In this document: positions 18,665-31,263 of the stretch, piece after piece
Numbering within the stretch: position 1 is the first letter of the stretch
Layout of the letters: each line of letters opens with the position of its first letter
DNA from: Solirubrobacter pauli
GTDB taxonomy: Bacteria; Actinomycetota; Thermoleophilia; Solirubrobacterales; Solirubrobacteraceae
Assembly (NCBI RefSeq): GCF_003633755.1
Contig: NZ_RBIL01000002.1
Location: 1,798,001 to 1,862,000 of the forward strand
Reading direction: 5' to 3'
DNA length: 64,000 nucleotides
The notes under the pieces: model-generated
Told to the model about the DNA's origin: nothing
The model's database searches: none
What the model saw: the letters and a program-made list of their open reading frames with translations, nothing else
Translations under genes and position numbers: made by a program

Positions 18665-19111
18665 GTGGACGTCGAGGCAAGCATTGCGCAGGTAGCGGGG
18701 ATCCTCGTCAGCGAGGGGCTCCGCTACCACGTGTCCGGCGACGGGCGCACCTACCGGCTGCGGTTCGACTCGGCCGCCGTCTTCATCGACTTCCGCGAGT
18801 GGCAGGACGACTCGGTCGTCATCATCGTCCACTCCCCCGTGCTGCAGGACATCGATCCCGCCAGCCCGGGCGCGGCGCAGGCGCTGAACCTGCTCAACGA
18901 CCTCAATCGGAGCTTCTTCTTCGTGAAGTTCACGTTCCGGGACGGCGTGCTGGTCGCGCGCTACGACCTCCTCGGCGAATCGCTGCAGACCGGCGAGCTC
19001 GTCAACGCGATCTACGAGATCGCGGGCGCCGCCGACCGGCTTGACGACGAGCTCGCCGACGCGCTCGGCGGCAAGCCGTTCGAGGTCAAGCTGAACGAGA
19101 ACGGCGACTGA
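18665..19111 (+). CDS. YbjN / type III secretion chaperone-like fold protein
   Basis: An acidic cytoplasmic protein of 148 residues starting at GTG 18665. It has the alternating helix-strand pattern of the YbjN family: VAGILVSEGLRYHVS at the start, then ALNLLNDLNRSFFFVKFTF and LVARYDLLGE in the middle, and a helical C-terminus. YbjN-like proteins bind other proteins, and no enzymatic residues are apparent. CATGAT lies 9 nt before the start. It is followed by a 7-bp hairpin. Function unknown; the family assignment is from overall pattern. Confidence 0.65.
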   Translation: MDVEASIAQVAGILVSEGLRYHVSGDGRTYRLRFDSAAVFIDFREWQDDSVVIIVHSPVLQDIDPASPGAAQALNLLNDLNRSFFFVKFTFRDGVLVARYDLLGESLQTGELVNAIYEIAGAADRLDDELADALGGKPFEVKLNENGD

Positions 19112-19119
19112 AATCGCCA

Positions 19120-19139
19120 GCTGCAAGTTTCGTTGCAGC
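19120..19139 (+). terminator. Hairpin after the YbjN-like gene
   Basis: GCTGCAA (19120-19126) pairs perfectly with TTGCAGC (19133-19139) around a 6-nt loop, 8 nt after the stop codon. There is no U run, as is common for high-GC actinobacteria. A second 6-bp hairpin, AGAGCG/CGCTCT (19162-19180), follows and is trailed by TT. Either could end transcription. Confidence 0.45.
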
Positions 19140-19247
19140 AGGGGAACCTCTGTTCGGCTCTAGAGCGCCGAATCCGCTCTTTCCGGGATGACGAGCCCGC
19201 ACGTTGGGACTTTTTCCGTCCGAGCGGATCCGTAGCCTTGCGAACAC

Positions 19248-19553
19248 ATGTTCCCTTCGATGACCAGACAACGCCCGAACAAGCGCTCGCTTCGCGAGCT
19301 GGTGCGCGGGGCCATGGACACGGCCCTGGAGCTCGTCACGCTGGGTGAGGCTCACCGAGCGACGTCGACCGCGTCGCCCGCCCCCACCGTCGTGCACCCG
19401 CACCGCCGGACGCTCGATCATCGTCGTATCCACCGGAAGCGCCAAGGAATGGTGCCGCCCCGGCCACAGGTGTGCATCTCGCCGGTTCATCGCCCGGTGA
19501 GCAGCTCCCCTTCGGTTCATCGCCCGAAGAGCAAGAGCAAGCGCAACGCCTGA
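19248..19553 (+). CDS. Hypothetical basic protein, 101 residues
   Basis: Starts at ATG 19248 with TAGCCT (19233-19238) exactly 9 nt upstream, the same spacing seen before other genes here. The protein begins MFPSMTRQRPNKRSLRELVR, continues with a short helix-prone part, then is rich in His, Arg, Pro and Ser, ending KSKSKRNA. The first half has strong GC3 bias; the second half is less biased. No domain recognised, no signal peptide. It may be a DNA/RNA-associated or regulatory small protein, or not real. Confidence 0.4.
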   Translation: MFPSMTRQRPNKRSLRELVRGAMDTALELVTLGEAHRATSTASPAPTVVHPHRRTLDHRRIHRKRQGMVPPRPQVCISPVHRPVSSSPSVHRPKSKSKRNA

Positions 19554-19661
19554 TCCTCCGCGCCCGCCGGCGATCTGGTCTGGGAGGACTGATCGCACGG
19601 CCGGGCCGCGGAAGGAACATCGCGCCGTTCGGGCGCGGCGAGAAGTCTTTCCGCGAATCGC
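19554..19661. other. Intergenic stretch before the sigma28-like promoter
   Basis: About 110 bp without a credible gene. It contains a GC-rich hairpin around CGCGCC/GGGCGCG (about 19620-19636). Nothing else was recognised; together with the following leader it separates the 101-residue frame from the mini-gene at 19767. Confidence 0.4.
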
Positions 19662-19689
19662 TAAAGGTCTCGCGGGGACGTGCCGATAG
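19662..19689 (+). promoter_or_regulatory. Sigma28 (FliA/WhiG)-like promoter
   Basis: TAAA (19662-19665), 16 nt, then GCCGATAG (19682-19689). The established consensus for the FliA/WhiG/SigD class is TAAA-N15-GCCGATAA, so seven of eight -10 bases match and the spacing is one longer. Transcription would start about 19697 and run through the 30-residue frame at 19767 to the terminator at 19877-19916. The leader (19698-19757) has repeated CTTTGCCGA-type units. No flagellar gene is visible in the window. Confidence 0.55.
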
Positions 19690-19766
19690 AAGGGGTAACG
19701 CGGGTGATGGGCGGGCTTTGCCGAGCCTTTGCCGATGCTTTGCTGCCGCTGCCGAAGATGCGCGGC

Positions 19767-19859
19767 ATGAAGAACATCAAGGTCGCCCTCACCTCTGCAG
19801 TCCTCTTCGTCCCGGTGCTCCTGCCGACGATCGCCGAGGCCCGCGCCACCTGGACCTAG
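19767..19859 (+). CDS. 30-residue signal-peptide-like mini protein
   Basis: ATG 19767 to TAG 19857-19859; an alternative in-frame ATG at 19758 adds MRG. The sequence begins MKNIKVALTSAVLFVPVLLP and continues TIAEARATWT. It has a basic n-region, a hydrophobic core of about 15 residues and Sec-type cleavage sites after AEA or ARA, leaving only 3-5 residues. It stands alone between a sigma28-like promoter and a strong terminator. It may be a secreted micro-peptide precursor, a membrane peptide, or the transcript may be a regulatory RNA. GC3 is high except for two codons. Confidence 0.5.
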   Translation: MKNIKVALTSAVLFVPVLLPTIAEARATWT

Positions 19860-19876
19860 TCCGCACGGACGTCCAG

Positions 19877-19916
19877 AACGCAGAGAAGGCCGCCCGATGG
19901 GCGGCCTTCTGCGTTT
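19877..19916 (+). terminator. Strong intrinsic terminator of the mini-gene
   Basis: AACGCAGAGAAGGCCGCCC (19877-19895) pairs with GGGCGGCCTTCTGCGTT (19899-19915) around a GAT loop, with one bulge, and is followed by TAA. It stands between the plus-strand mini-gene and the convergent surface-protein gene, and could serve both directions. Confidence 0.8.
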
Positions 19917-19931
19917 AAGCGCTCGCCGCGG

Positions 19932-21698
19932 CTACGGCTGGTCCGTGGAAAGCGTGTAGGTCAGCGTCTTGGCGTAGGTGCCGGTGCGGAGGGCGTCGCC
20001 GGCGGCGATCGGCTGCTTGAACTCGAGCGTGACCTTGTCGCCGCTCACCGGTGCGCCGTAGGTGAGCAGTTTCAACGTCGTGCCGGAGACCGTGCCGAAC
20101 GGGTTGCCGGTGTTCGCGGCGTTGACGGCCCGGGCGCTGAGCGGCTGCGGGAGCGTGAAGCTGCCGTTCACCAGGTGGCCGGGCGCGGTCGCGCTCGGGT
20201 CGACGACGCTGAGCGTCGCCTCGCCCGCGGTCGAGAGCACGGTGACGTCGCTCTTGGCGGTGTAGTCCTGCGCGAAGCCCGGCGTGAACGCGCCGAACGT
20301 CGGCGGGGTGCCGAGGCTGAGCGCGAGCGTCGCCGGCACCGAGCCCGTGACCGTGCCGGTCGTGGTCGTGGTGACCGCCGGAACGTCGAGCTCGGTCGAG
20401 ACGACGCTGCTCTGCCCCGCGGAGTCGGTGATCGTCGCCGTCAGCACGACGTGCTTGCCGATGTGCGCGTACGCGGGCCGGTACTCGAACTCGTACGGCG
20501 CCGTCCCGAGCGTCGCGACCGGCACGCCGTTCGCGCTCAGCGCGACCGACTTGACGCCGAAGTCGTCGGCGGCGACCACGACCGGGGAGATGGTCTCGTC
20601 CCAGGCGACCGTGGTCGGGCCGTACGGGTCGACGATCGCGCCGGTCGGCGCCGCGTCGACGGTGACGGCGGGCACGCTCAGCGGCGCCGGCGCCTGCGGC
20701 AGCGGTGTCCCGCTCTCCACCGGGCCCGTCGTCGTGCTCGTACCCCAGTAGTTGCCGGTCACGAGCGCCGCCGTCGTGCCCGTGTTGGTGAGCCCGCCGA
20801 GCAGGCTCGAGCCGGTCGCCGAGAAGCCGCGCACGATCGGGTTGCTCGGGTCCGCGCCGGTCTCGGCGTCGGTGAGGACGACCTGGCCGGTGATCTCGCT
20901 GCCGGAGATCGCGCCGCGCTGCCCGTACGTGTAGCCGACCGATCCCTGGATCCGCGAGCCGACGACGTTGCCGTAGGCCTTGATGCCCGAGCGGGTCGTC
21001 GTGGTCGCGGCACCGTCCGCGCCGCGCGCGTCGTCGAACAGCACGGTGCCGTTGACCAGGCTCTTCTCGATCGTCACCTCGCGCCGGATGCCGGCCTCGG
21101 CGCCCTGGAGCGAGTTGGTCATGACGAGCCCGTAGCTGTACGGGCCGCCGTCGGCCTTGATCGTCCCGATCCGGCTGTTGGCGATCCGGCCGCTCGTGTT
21201 GAAGAACGCGACGGCGGCCTCCGCGTAGGCGTCCGGGGATTCGATCGTCACGCCTGACAGGTCCAGGAAGTTCTCGTTGTCGTCGGACGAGCCGCCGGAC
21301 TGGCGCGAGATCGTCACGACGTTGCCGCCGCCGTCGCGCAGGTACGGCGCCGTCCCCGCGAGGGAGGCGCCGAGCGCCGCGGCCGGGCGGATCGTGACCT
21401 TGTCCGCGCCGGCGCCCTTGATGGTGAGCGGCTTGGTGATCGTCAGCCCGTTGCGCGATCCCGTCTGGCTCGGCGAGTTGTTGCCCGAGGCCGGCACGGA
21501 CTGCTCGTAGTACGCGCCGGCGCAGATCACGACGGTGTCCCACGGCGCAGCCTGGTTGACCGCTGCCTGGATCGAGGTGAAGGCGGCGTTCGGGCAGTCG
21601 GCCTTGTCATCGTCGACCGTCCAGGTCGACGCGTAGGCACTGGTCGGGGCGAGCGCCGCGAACACCGCGGCGGCCACGACAACAGGGACTCGTCTCAT
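19932..21698 (-). CDS. Secreted surface protein, parallel beta-helix plus Ig-like domains
   Basis: Large exported protein (588 residues from ATG 21698; an in-frame ATG at 21743 is less likely because the signal peptide would be internal). Signal peptide MRRVPVVVAAAVFAALAPTS with cleavage near AYA-S. Residues about 20-330 have pectate-lyase-like right-handed beta-helix character: TSIQAAVNQAAPWDTVVICA, then many short Asn/Gly/Ser strands. An Ig/Big-like domain follows at about 350-430. The C-terminal domain, with PTFGAFTPGFAQDYTA and TLSVVDPS, is a type seen in actinobacterial surface proteins. No catalytic motif is visible. Convergent to the mini-gene; function in adhesion or polysaccharide binding is inference. 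Confidence 0.75.
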   Translation of the reverse strand: MRRVPVVVAAAVFAALAPTSAYASTWTVDDDKADCPNAAFTSIQAAVNQAAPWDTVVICAGAYYEQSVPASGNNSPSQTGSRNGLTITKPLTIKGAGADKVTIRPAAALGASLAGTAPYLRDGGGNVVTISRQSGGSSDDNENFLDLSGVTIESPDAYAEAAVAFFNTSGRIANSRIGTIKADGGPYSYGLVMTNSLQGAEAGIRREVTIEKSLVNGTVLFDDARGADGAATTTTRSGIKAYGNVVGSRIQGSVGYTYGQRGAISGSEITGQVVLTDAETGADPSNPIVRGFSATGSSLLGGLTNTGTTAALVTGNYWGTSTTTGPVESGTPLPQAPAPLSVPAVTVDAAPTGAIVDPYGPTTVAWDETISPVVVAADDFGVKSVALSANGVPVATLGTAPYEFEYRPAYAHIGKHVVLTATITDSAGQSSVVSTELDVPAVTTTTTGTVTGSVPATLALSLGTPPTFGAFTPGFAQDYTAKSDVTVLSTAGEATLSVVDPSATAPGHLVNGSFTLPQPLSARAVNAANTGNPFGTVSGTTLKLLTYGAPVSGDKVTLEFKQPIAAGDALRTGTYAKTLTYTLSTDQP

Positions 21699-21929
21699 GT
21701 GTTCGGAAGGACCTTTGTCAGTGAGAGATGACCGCGCAGCCATCAGTGGCGCGCGGTTGCAGCGGCCGCAATCTACGTGGCCCCCTGGTCCTGTTGTTAT
21801 GTGAATTCAGTCGGTCGTTGACCCGTCACCTTTCTACCGGTGGTCCACACAACCGGCCCCACCTCCGGACGTACGATCTCGCCGCTTCGCCGCGCACGGC
21901 CACGCTGCCGTGCGAGCACGGACGCACCC

Positions 21930-24344
21930 ATGAATCGACCGCACGGAGAACTGGTGACCCCTGCCCTTAAGGCCCTCGCGCTTGCGCTCTTCTTGGCGGT
22001 GCTCGCGCCGGCGACATCGCTGGCCGCACCGCCCGACCCGCTCGACCGCGGGCCCTACACCGTCACGACCCTCGACCCGCTGAAGATCGGCACGGTGGAC
22101 CTGCAGGAGCCGAACGCCGCCGGCGGGGCCACCACGGGCACCGCCGCCGCCGCGACGGTCCAGCTGCGCGGCTCGATCTACTACCCGGCCAACCGCGCCA
22201 GCGGGTCACCCGTGATCGTCCTGGTGCACGGCAACCACTCGAGCTGCGACACCGGCTCGGCGCCGAACTGCACCGCGTTCAAGCGCAACGACCGCGGCTA
22301 CGCCTATCTGGGCGAGAACCTCGCGAGCTGGGGCTACACGGTCGCGTCGATCGACCAGGACCAGCTGATGTACTACCAGGACGGCACCGCCCGCGGCATG
22401 CATCAGCGCCGGATCATCATCGCGGCGATGCTGGACAAGCTGTGGGACGCGAACGTCGCACCGATCCCGATGGGCGACAACGCGAACATCGGCGGTGCGC
22501 TCGTCGGCAAGCTGGACTTCTCGCGCGTCGGCCTGATGGGCCACTCGCGCGGCGGCGACGCGGTCAGCAGCTTCATCGACTACAACCGCACGCGTCCTGC
22601 ACCGGGCCGCAAGTACAACCTGCGCGGCGTGATCGCGCTCGCCCCGGTGGACTACGAGCGCCGCGCGCCGTACGGCGTTCCCTACATGACGATGTTCGGC
22701 TACTGCGAGGGCGACGTCACGAACCTCCAGGGCGCCCGCATGTTCGAGCGCAGCCAGTACATCGCCCCGGGCGACCCCTTCCCGCGGATCCAGGTGTCGA
22801 TGCTCGGCGTCAACCACAACTGGTTCAACTCGGTGTGGTTCGCCGACGGCGACGACGCGACCGGCACCGACACCGCCTGTGGCACGTCGCAGCCGAACAA
22901 CATCCGGCTCAGCGGCGGCACGTACACCGCGGCCACGCGCGGCTCGGGCGACCCGGCGCTGATGGGCGACCAGGAGAAGGCCGGCCTCGCGCTCATGGGG
23001 TCGTTCTTCCGCCGGTACGTCGGTGGCGACGTCGCGTTCGACCCATACATGACGGGCGAGCTCGGCGAGGACGGCGTCTCGCCGCAGATCCCCGTCTCCG
23101 CGTGCCCGACGTCGCCGTCCGGGACGCGGATCCCGTGCGCCGAGCGCAACATGGTCACCTACTTCGCCGAGCCGGCGGCCCGGCGTGACGTGCTGCGCCC
23201 GGAGACGGACACCCCGCTCACGGTCAGCGCGGTCGGAACGGCGATCACGGGCAGTGGCTTCGCGAACCCCTACCAGGCCGGTAGCGGCATCAGCCCGATC
23301 CCGCCGACCACCGCGGGCGGATTCGACTGGTGCAACCCGGAGCCGATCTACTTCACGCCGTCCTCGTTGGGCTTCTCCGGGCTTCCGACCGCGACCAAGG
23401 GCTGCCCGCTGCCGGCGGCCAGCGCGCTCGGCGGCCAGAGCGGCACCCGCGAGAACGCGCCGGTCAACCACTCTTACGGGATGCAGCTCGCGCTCGCGTG
23501 GGAGCAGCCGGCGTCGATCGCGACGCGGATTCCCGCCGCGTCGGGCGACGTGCGCGGGTTCAAGACGCTCACCCTGGGCGCGGGCGTGAACTTCTTCGAC
23601 ACCCGCAACCCGCCGCGCACCGGCGACGCCGTGTGGAACCCGGCGCTCACGACGCAGGACTTCTCGATCGTCCTCGTCGACAAGAACGGGAACACGGGCA
23701 CCGTCGCGGCCGGCTCGCCGCGCTACGGCAACGCGCTGCATCAGACGACCGGGTCGACCACGGCCCGGACGCACGTCGTGCTCAACGCGATCCGCGTGCC
23801 GCTGCAGGACTTCGCCGCTCAGGGCGTCGACCTCGCCAACGTCCGCAAGCTCGAGCTCAAGTTCGGCGAGCTGGGCAAGCCCGCCACCGGATCGATCCAG
23901 CTCTCCGACGTCCGCTTCCAGGAGGCCGTGGGCGGCTCGGCCGTCTACACCGACAAGCTCGCCGACATCCCGCCCACCACGGCGCCCGCGCCGGCGGCGA
24001 CCGTGAAGACGGCGGCCGCGGCGACCGGCGGCACCAGGGCGACGGCCACTGAGCTCGGTGCCCCGGCGTCCGCGCCCGCGACGACCGGTGCCGTGGCGAA
24101 GCCGGCGGCGTGCTCGCCGACGCTCAAGTCGGCGACCGTCAAGGCCCGCACGCTCGTCCTGAAGGGAGCGACGACGTGTGCGAGCCCGATCCGCGTGACG
24201 GTCGCGCGTGTCGGCAAGGCGAGCAAGAGCAAGGCGCTCCGCGTGAAGGTGGCCGGAAGCGGTTGGACGGCGAGCGCGAAGCTCGCCGCAGGGCGCTACA
24301 AGGTCACAGTGGCCGCCGCGACGCGGGTCGTGACCGTCCGGTAG
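21930..24344 (+). CDS. Secreted alpha/beta hydrolase with C-terminal beta-domain
   Basis: Start set at ATG 21930 (MNRPHGELVTPALKALALAL) because a Sec signal peptide follows directly; cleavage near SLAA, giving about 804 residues. The hydrolase core has the strand-turn VIVLVHGNHSSC (oxyanion region) at about residue 95. The nucleophile elbow GLMGHSRGGDAV (Ser in GHSRG) lies at about 200, and a candidate catalytic His in LGVNHNWFNSV. Fold resembles PET-hydrolase/lipase-like or chlorophyllase-type enzymes; substrate unknown. After about residue 420 comes a beta-rich part, an Ala/Thr/Pro linker and a Lys-rich C-terminal domain. A terminator follows at 24370. Confidence 0.78.
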   Translation: MNRPHGELVTPALKALALALFLAVLAPATSLAAPPDPLDRGPYTVTTLDPLKIGTVDLQEPNAAGGATTGTAAAATVQLRGSIYYPANRASGSPVIVLVHGNHSSCDTGSAPNCTAFKRNDRGYAYLGENLASWGYTVASIDQDQLMYYQDGTARGMHQRRIIIAAMLDKLWDANVAPIPMGDNANIGGALVGKLDFSRVGLMGHSRGGDAVSSFIDYNRTRPAPGRKYNLRGVIALAPVDYERRAPYGVPYMTMFGYCEGDVTNLQGARMFERSQYIAPGDPFPRIQVSMLGVNHNWFNSVWFADGDDATGTDTACGTSQPNNIRLSGGTYTAATRGSGDPALMGDQEKAGLALMGSFFRRYVGGDVAFDPYMTGELGEDGVSPQIPVSACPTSPSGTRIPCAERNMVTYFAEPAARRDVLRPETDTPLTVSAVGTAITGSGFANPYQAGSGISPIPPTTAGGFDWCNPEPIYFTPSSLGFSGLPTATKGCPLPAASALGGQSGTRENAPVNHSYGMQLALAWEQPASIATRIPAASGDVRGFKTLTLGAGVNFFDTRNPPRTGDAVWNPALTTQDFSIVLVDKNGNTGTVAAGSPRYGNALHQTTGSTTARTHVVLNAIRVPLQDFAAQGVDLANVRKLELKFGELGKPATGSIQLSDVRFQEAVGGSAVYTDKLADIPPTTAPAPAATVKTAAAATGGTRATATELGAPASAPATTGAVAKPAACSPTLKSATVKARTLVLKGATTCASPIRVTVARVGKASKSKALRVKVAGSGWTASAKLAAGRYKVTVAAATRVVTVR

Positions 24345-24369
24345 CCCAACCGATACAGCGCAGCACCGC

Positions 24370-24400
24370 AAAGGGGACGGCCGTTTCGGCCGTCCCCTTT
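24370..24400. terminator. Perfect 14-bp bidirectional terminator
   Basis: AAAGGGGACGGCCG (24370-24383) and its exact complement (24387-24400) enclose TTT; T-rich sequence follows on the plus strand and A-run sequence precedes. It lies between the convergent secreted hydrolase and acetyltransferase genes and probably serves both. Confidence 0.9.
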
Positions 24401-24405
24401 GTCGT

Positions 24406-24972
24406 TTAACCCGACGCCGTGGCGCGTTCCGGTTTGTCGGAGGACGTACCGGCGCCGATCGAGTAGATCACCAGCTGCCCCGGACCGCTGGGCTCAGGGA
24501 CGGTTTCCCCGCGCGCGAGCCCCAGACGGTCCGCGACGGCGATCGACGACCGGTTGTCGGGGTCGATGCACGCGATGACGCGCTCGAGTCCGAGCTCCGC
24601 GAATCCGCATTCCAGCGCGAGCCGCCCGGCCTCGGTCGCGAACCCGCGACCCCAGGCGGACGGGTGCAGCCGCCGCCCGATCTCCACTTCAGACGCGTAC
24701 GCCGGGAACCACAGCGGGTGGCATAGCCCGGTGAACCCCACGCACGCGCCGGCGACCTCCACCGCCCACAGCCCGAAGCCGTAGCGGTCCCAGTGGGCGG
24801 CGAACCGGGCGGATTGTCCAGCGGACTCCTCGGGCGTGAACGGCACCCCGGCATTGAGGAACCGCACCGCTTCGGGCAGCGCGTTGAGCGCGGCGAGCGC
24901 CGGCGTGTGCGTCGGCGCGTGCCAACGGCGGAGCACCAGGCGCTCGGTCGTGATCAGCTCGGTATACGCCAT
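24406..24972 (-). CDS. GNAT-family N-acetyltransferase (RimJ/RimL type)
   Basis: A 188-residue protein starting MAYTELITTERLVLRRWHAP, the typical RimJ/RimL opening (TERL.LR.W). The acetyl-CoA-binding motif is GRRLHPSAWGRGFATEAGRL (motif A, about residues 96-115). A conserved RVIACIDPDNRSSIAVADRLGL follows. It probably acetylates a protein N-terminus or a small amine; substrate unknown. It lies just downstream of the rRNA operon on the same strand; the rRNA terminator at 24984-25004 sits only 12 nt before its start, so it may also receive read-through. Confidence 0.88.
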   Translation of the reverse strand: MAYTELITTERLVLRRWHAPTHTPALAALNALPEAVRFLNAGVPFTPEESAGQSARFAAHWDRYGFGLWAVEVAGACVGFTGLCHPLWFPAYASEVEIGRRLHPSAWGRGFATEAGRLALECGFAELGLERVIACIDPDNRSSIAVADRLGLARGETVPEPSGPGQLVIYSIGAGTSSDKPERATASG

Positions 24973-24983
24973 AGAACGACAAA

Positions 24984-25004
24984 GAGCCGCCCACTGGGCG
25001 GCTC
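24984..25004 (-). terminator. rrnT: Terminator of the rRNA operon
   Basis: On the minus strand GAGCCGCCC and GGGCGGCTC (24984-24992 and 24996-25004) form a perfect 9-bp stem with a 3-nt loop, followed by TTTGTCGTT. It begins about 20 nt beyond the 3' end of 5S rRNA. Confidence 0.88.
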
Positions 25005-25024
25005 GTCGTACTGCTTATTCAAGA

Positions 25025-25141
25025 ACTGGCGGCGACCTACTCTCCCAGACCCTTTCAGGTCAAGTACCATCGGCGCTACGGGGCTTGACTGCTCTGTTCG
25101 GAATGGGAAGAGGTATTTCCCCCGCGCAATAGCCACCAGAA
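25025..25141 (-). rRNA. rrf: 5S ribosomal RNA
   Basis: On the minus strand the sequence opens with TTTCTGGTGGCTATTGCGCG and contains CATTCCGAACAGAGCAGTCA. It closes with GGGAGAGTAGGTCGCCGCCA, a canonical 5S of about 117 nt. The ends pair as expected (TCTGGTGGC with GCCGCCAG). Ends are accurate to a few bases. Last gene of the rRNA operon. Confidence 0.96.
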
Positions 25142-25163
25142 ATTTGTCAAGACCTCGCCTCAA

Positions 25164-25192
25164 GCGGGCCTTCAAAGCTGCACAATCCTGCC
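25164..25192 (-). other. 3' arm of the 23S rRNA processing stem
   Basis: This 29-nt segment between 23S and 5S is nearly complementary to 28274-28302 in the 16S-23S spacer (shared core GATTGTGCAG and flanks, with a few mismatches). Together they would enclose pre-23S rRNA in a long helix, the usual RNase III-type processing substrate. Confidence 0.75.
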
Positions 25193-25221
25193 AACGACGG
25201 GCATCACGGAAAATATATCCG

Positions 25222-30012
<4,791 letters not shown>

Positions 30013-30283
30013 GAAGAACTTCACAAAGAGTGTCTCTCGCTACACGAGAGCCGACCAGTACACATGAGGCCGGCTGAGCGATTGACAGGGTTACTGCTCA
30101 GTACTGCTGGTACTTCTTACTACTTGATTCCTTATTCCGTCCACCCTGGGTTACAGGGCGTCGGAGTAACGAAACCTGGACACAATCGATGACTAAGGAA
30201 GCCATCAATGTGCATGCTGTTGAGTTTTCAAAGACCGCTGCGCCTCGCTTGCGGCGGGGATTCCGCCGAGTGCTGCGCTATGT
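30013..30283 (-). promoter_or_regulatory. 16S rRNA leader with processing arm and boxA-like site
   Basis: Transcribed leader of the rRNA operon. The 5' arm of the 16S processing helix lies at 30212-30228 and is the exact complement of 28339-28355. Overlapping it, the minus strand carries TCTTTGAAAACT (complement 30223-30234), which resembles boxA antitermination elements of Gram-positive rrn leaders. Several further local hairpins occur between 30030 and 30180. Confidence 0.7.
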
Positions 30284-30458
30284 TGGAGCCTAGCAGCTCC
30301 GTGTCCGGCGCCGTTTGGCTCCAGGCCTTGAAGCTTAGCGCCTCAGGCCCGGCGCCTCTTGACTCCGGGCCGAGAAGCTTAGCGCGTCTCGCCCGGCGCC
30401 TTTCGGCTCCGGCCCTATGAAGCTTAGCGCTTCAAAGGGGCAGTGGAGTTTAGCGTAC
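30284..30458 (-). repeat. 44-bp tandem repeats in the rRNA leader
   Basis: Three contiguous 44-bp units at 30284-30327, 30328-30371 and 30372-30415, plus a partial fourth to about 30458. On the minus strand each has GGAGYC-4 nt-GGCGCCGG, which can fold as a hairpin with a four-base loop (GAAA, AAGA, AAAC). Then comes a GCTAAGCTTC-type end (GCTAGGCTCC in the last unit), which includes a TANNNT hexamer. They lie between the best promoter candidate and the 16S gene. They may be tandem promoters or structured leader repeats. Confidence 0.7.
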
Positions 30459-30520
30459 CCGCCTCCCGGACCACAGTCCTGTCGGCCGGAGGGCGTTGCC
30501 TCACCCCGCTGCGGCGCAGA

Positions 30521-30548
30521 AGAGTAGCAGCGCCTCTCCGGCCTACAA
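30521..30548 (-). promoter_or_regulatory. Candidate rRNA operon promoter with A/T-rich upstream element
   Basis: On the minus strand TTGTAG (complement 30543-30548), 16 nt, TACTCT (complement 30521-30526). Immediately upstream, about 15 nt before the -35, is GAAAAATTTCTTC (complement about 30558-30570), a rare A/T-rich block in this GC-rich region and suggestive of an UP element. It drives toward the 16S gene about 510 bp away. Confidence 0.5.
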
Positions 30549-30966
30549 GGGGCCGCCGAAGAAATTTTTCAGGAGCCCCGTTTCGAGGCCCCTCAGACGC
30601 CCTCGGCGTGCCGCAGCGCCCCATCGTGTGCGCGCCCCCGCGTGTGCGCGTCGCGCGGCCGTCCGGCTCGCGCCAGTTCCCGGGGGACGTCCTGTAGGCG
30701 CCCTCCCCCCGCGCGCTTGCTTCGTAGCGATCGCGCGTCGGTGGCGGCGGGGACGCGCCTGTGTGCGGGACCACGTCGCTCGGACACGGTGCGCTTCCCG
30801 TCTAGACAGCCGAGGCAAGGCGCCGCGGAAGCAGCACGCCTCCCTAGCTGGTCCGCGCCTGATGCCAGACGGCGGCGGCCGGCAGGTGGGGATCGGCCGT
30901 GCCGGTGGCGGCCGAGCCGACCCAGGACGAGCTCCGGGGAGCTCGCCGGCGTACCGGCGCAGCTCG

Positions 30967-31062
30967 CGCCGCCTCGCTTGCGTGCCCACGCCGCCTCGCA
31001 TCGTGCCCGCGCCGCCTCGCGCCGCCTCGCGTCGTGCTCGCGCCGCCTCGCGTGCGTGATCG
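30967..31062. repeat. Degenerate 21-bp tandem repeat
   Basis: Units beginning CGCCGCCTCGC: 30967-30988, 30989-31009, a half unit 31010-31019, 31020-31040 and 31041-31062. The typical full unit is CGCCGCCTCGCRTCGTGCYCG (21 bases in total, written here as a consensus of two shorter blocks). Units differ by substitutions and one-base indels. No coding or known regulatory role is apparent. Confidence 0.7.
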
Positions 31063-31263
31063 CGCGCGGCGCGCCCGTGGGCGGGCGCCGCGCCTGCCCG
31101 CTCGCCCCCCAATCGCTGGTGCCCACCGAGTCACGGCCGTCCCGGCGCCCGGCCGACGGGTTCGTCCGTTGCGCGCTCCTCGGTTCGGGGGAACCCGGTT
31201 CAAGCCCCCTGGCACGGGGGCCGATCACCCCAGGGAAGGGGCGCCGGCGGCGCCTCAGCAGGC

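Noticed and set aside
19690-19766. Known riboswitch in the leader of the mini-gene
   Set aside because: No match to c-di-GMP, c-di-AMP, cobalamin or glycine riboswitch cores; the GGGTAACGCGGGTGATGG stretch is only locally structured.
30543-31112. 190-codon Arg/Ala-rich minus-strand frame next to the rRNA promoter
   Set aside because: Composition is the expected product of GC-rich repeats; no start signal, no domain, and it runs through the promoter candidate.
31170-31230. T-arm-like GGTTCAAG suggesting a tRNA upstream of the PBP gene
   Set aside because: The flanks do not form a T-stem, and no acceptor, D-arm or anticodon arm could be assembled.
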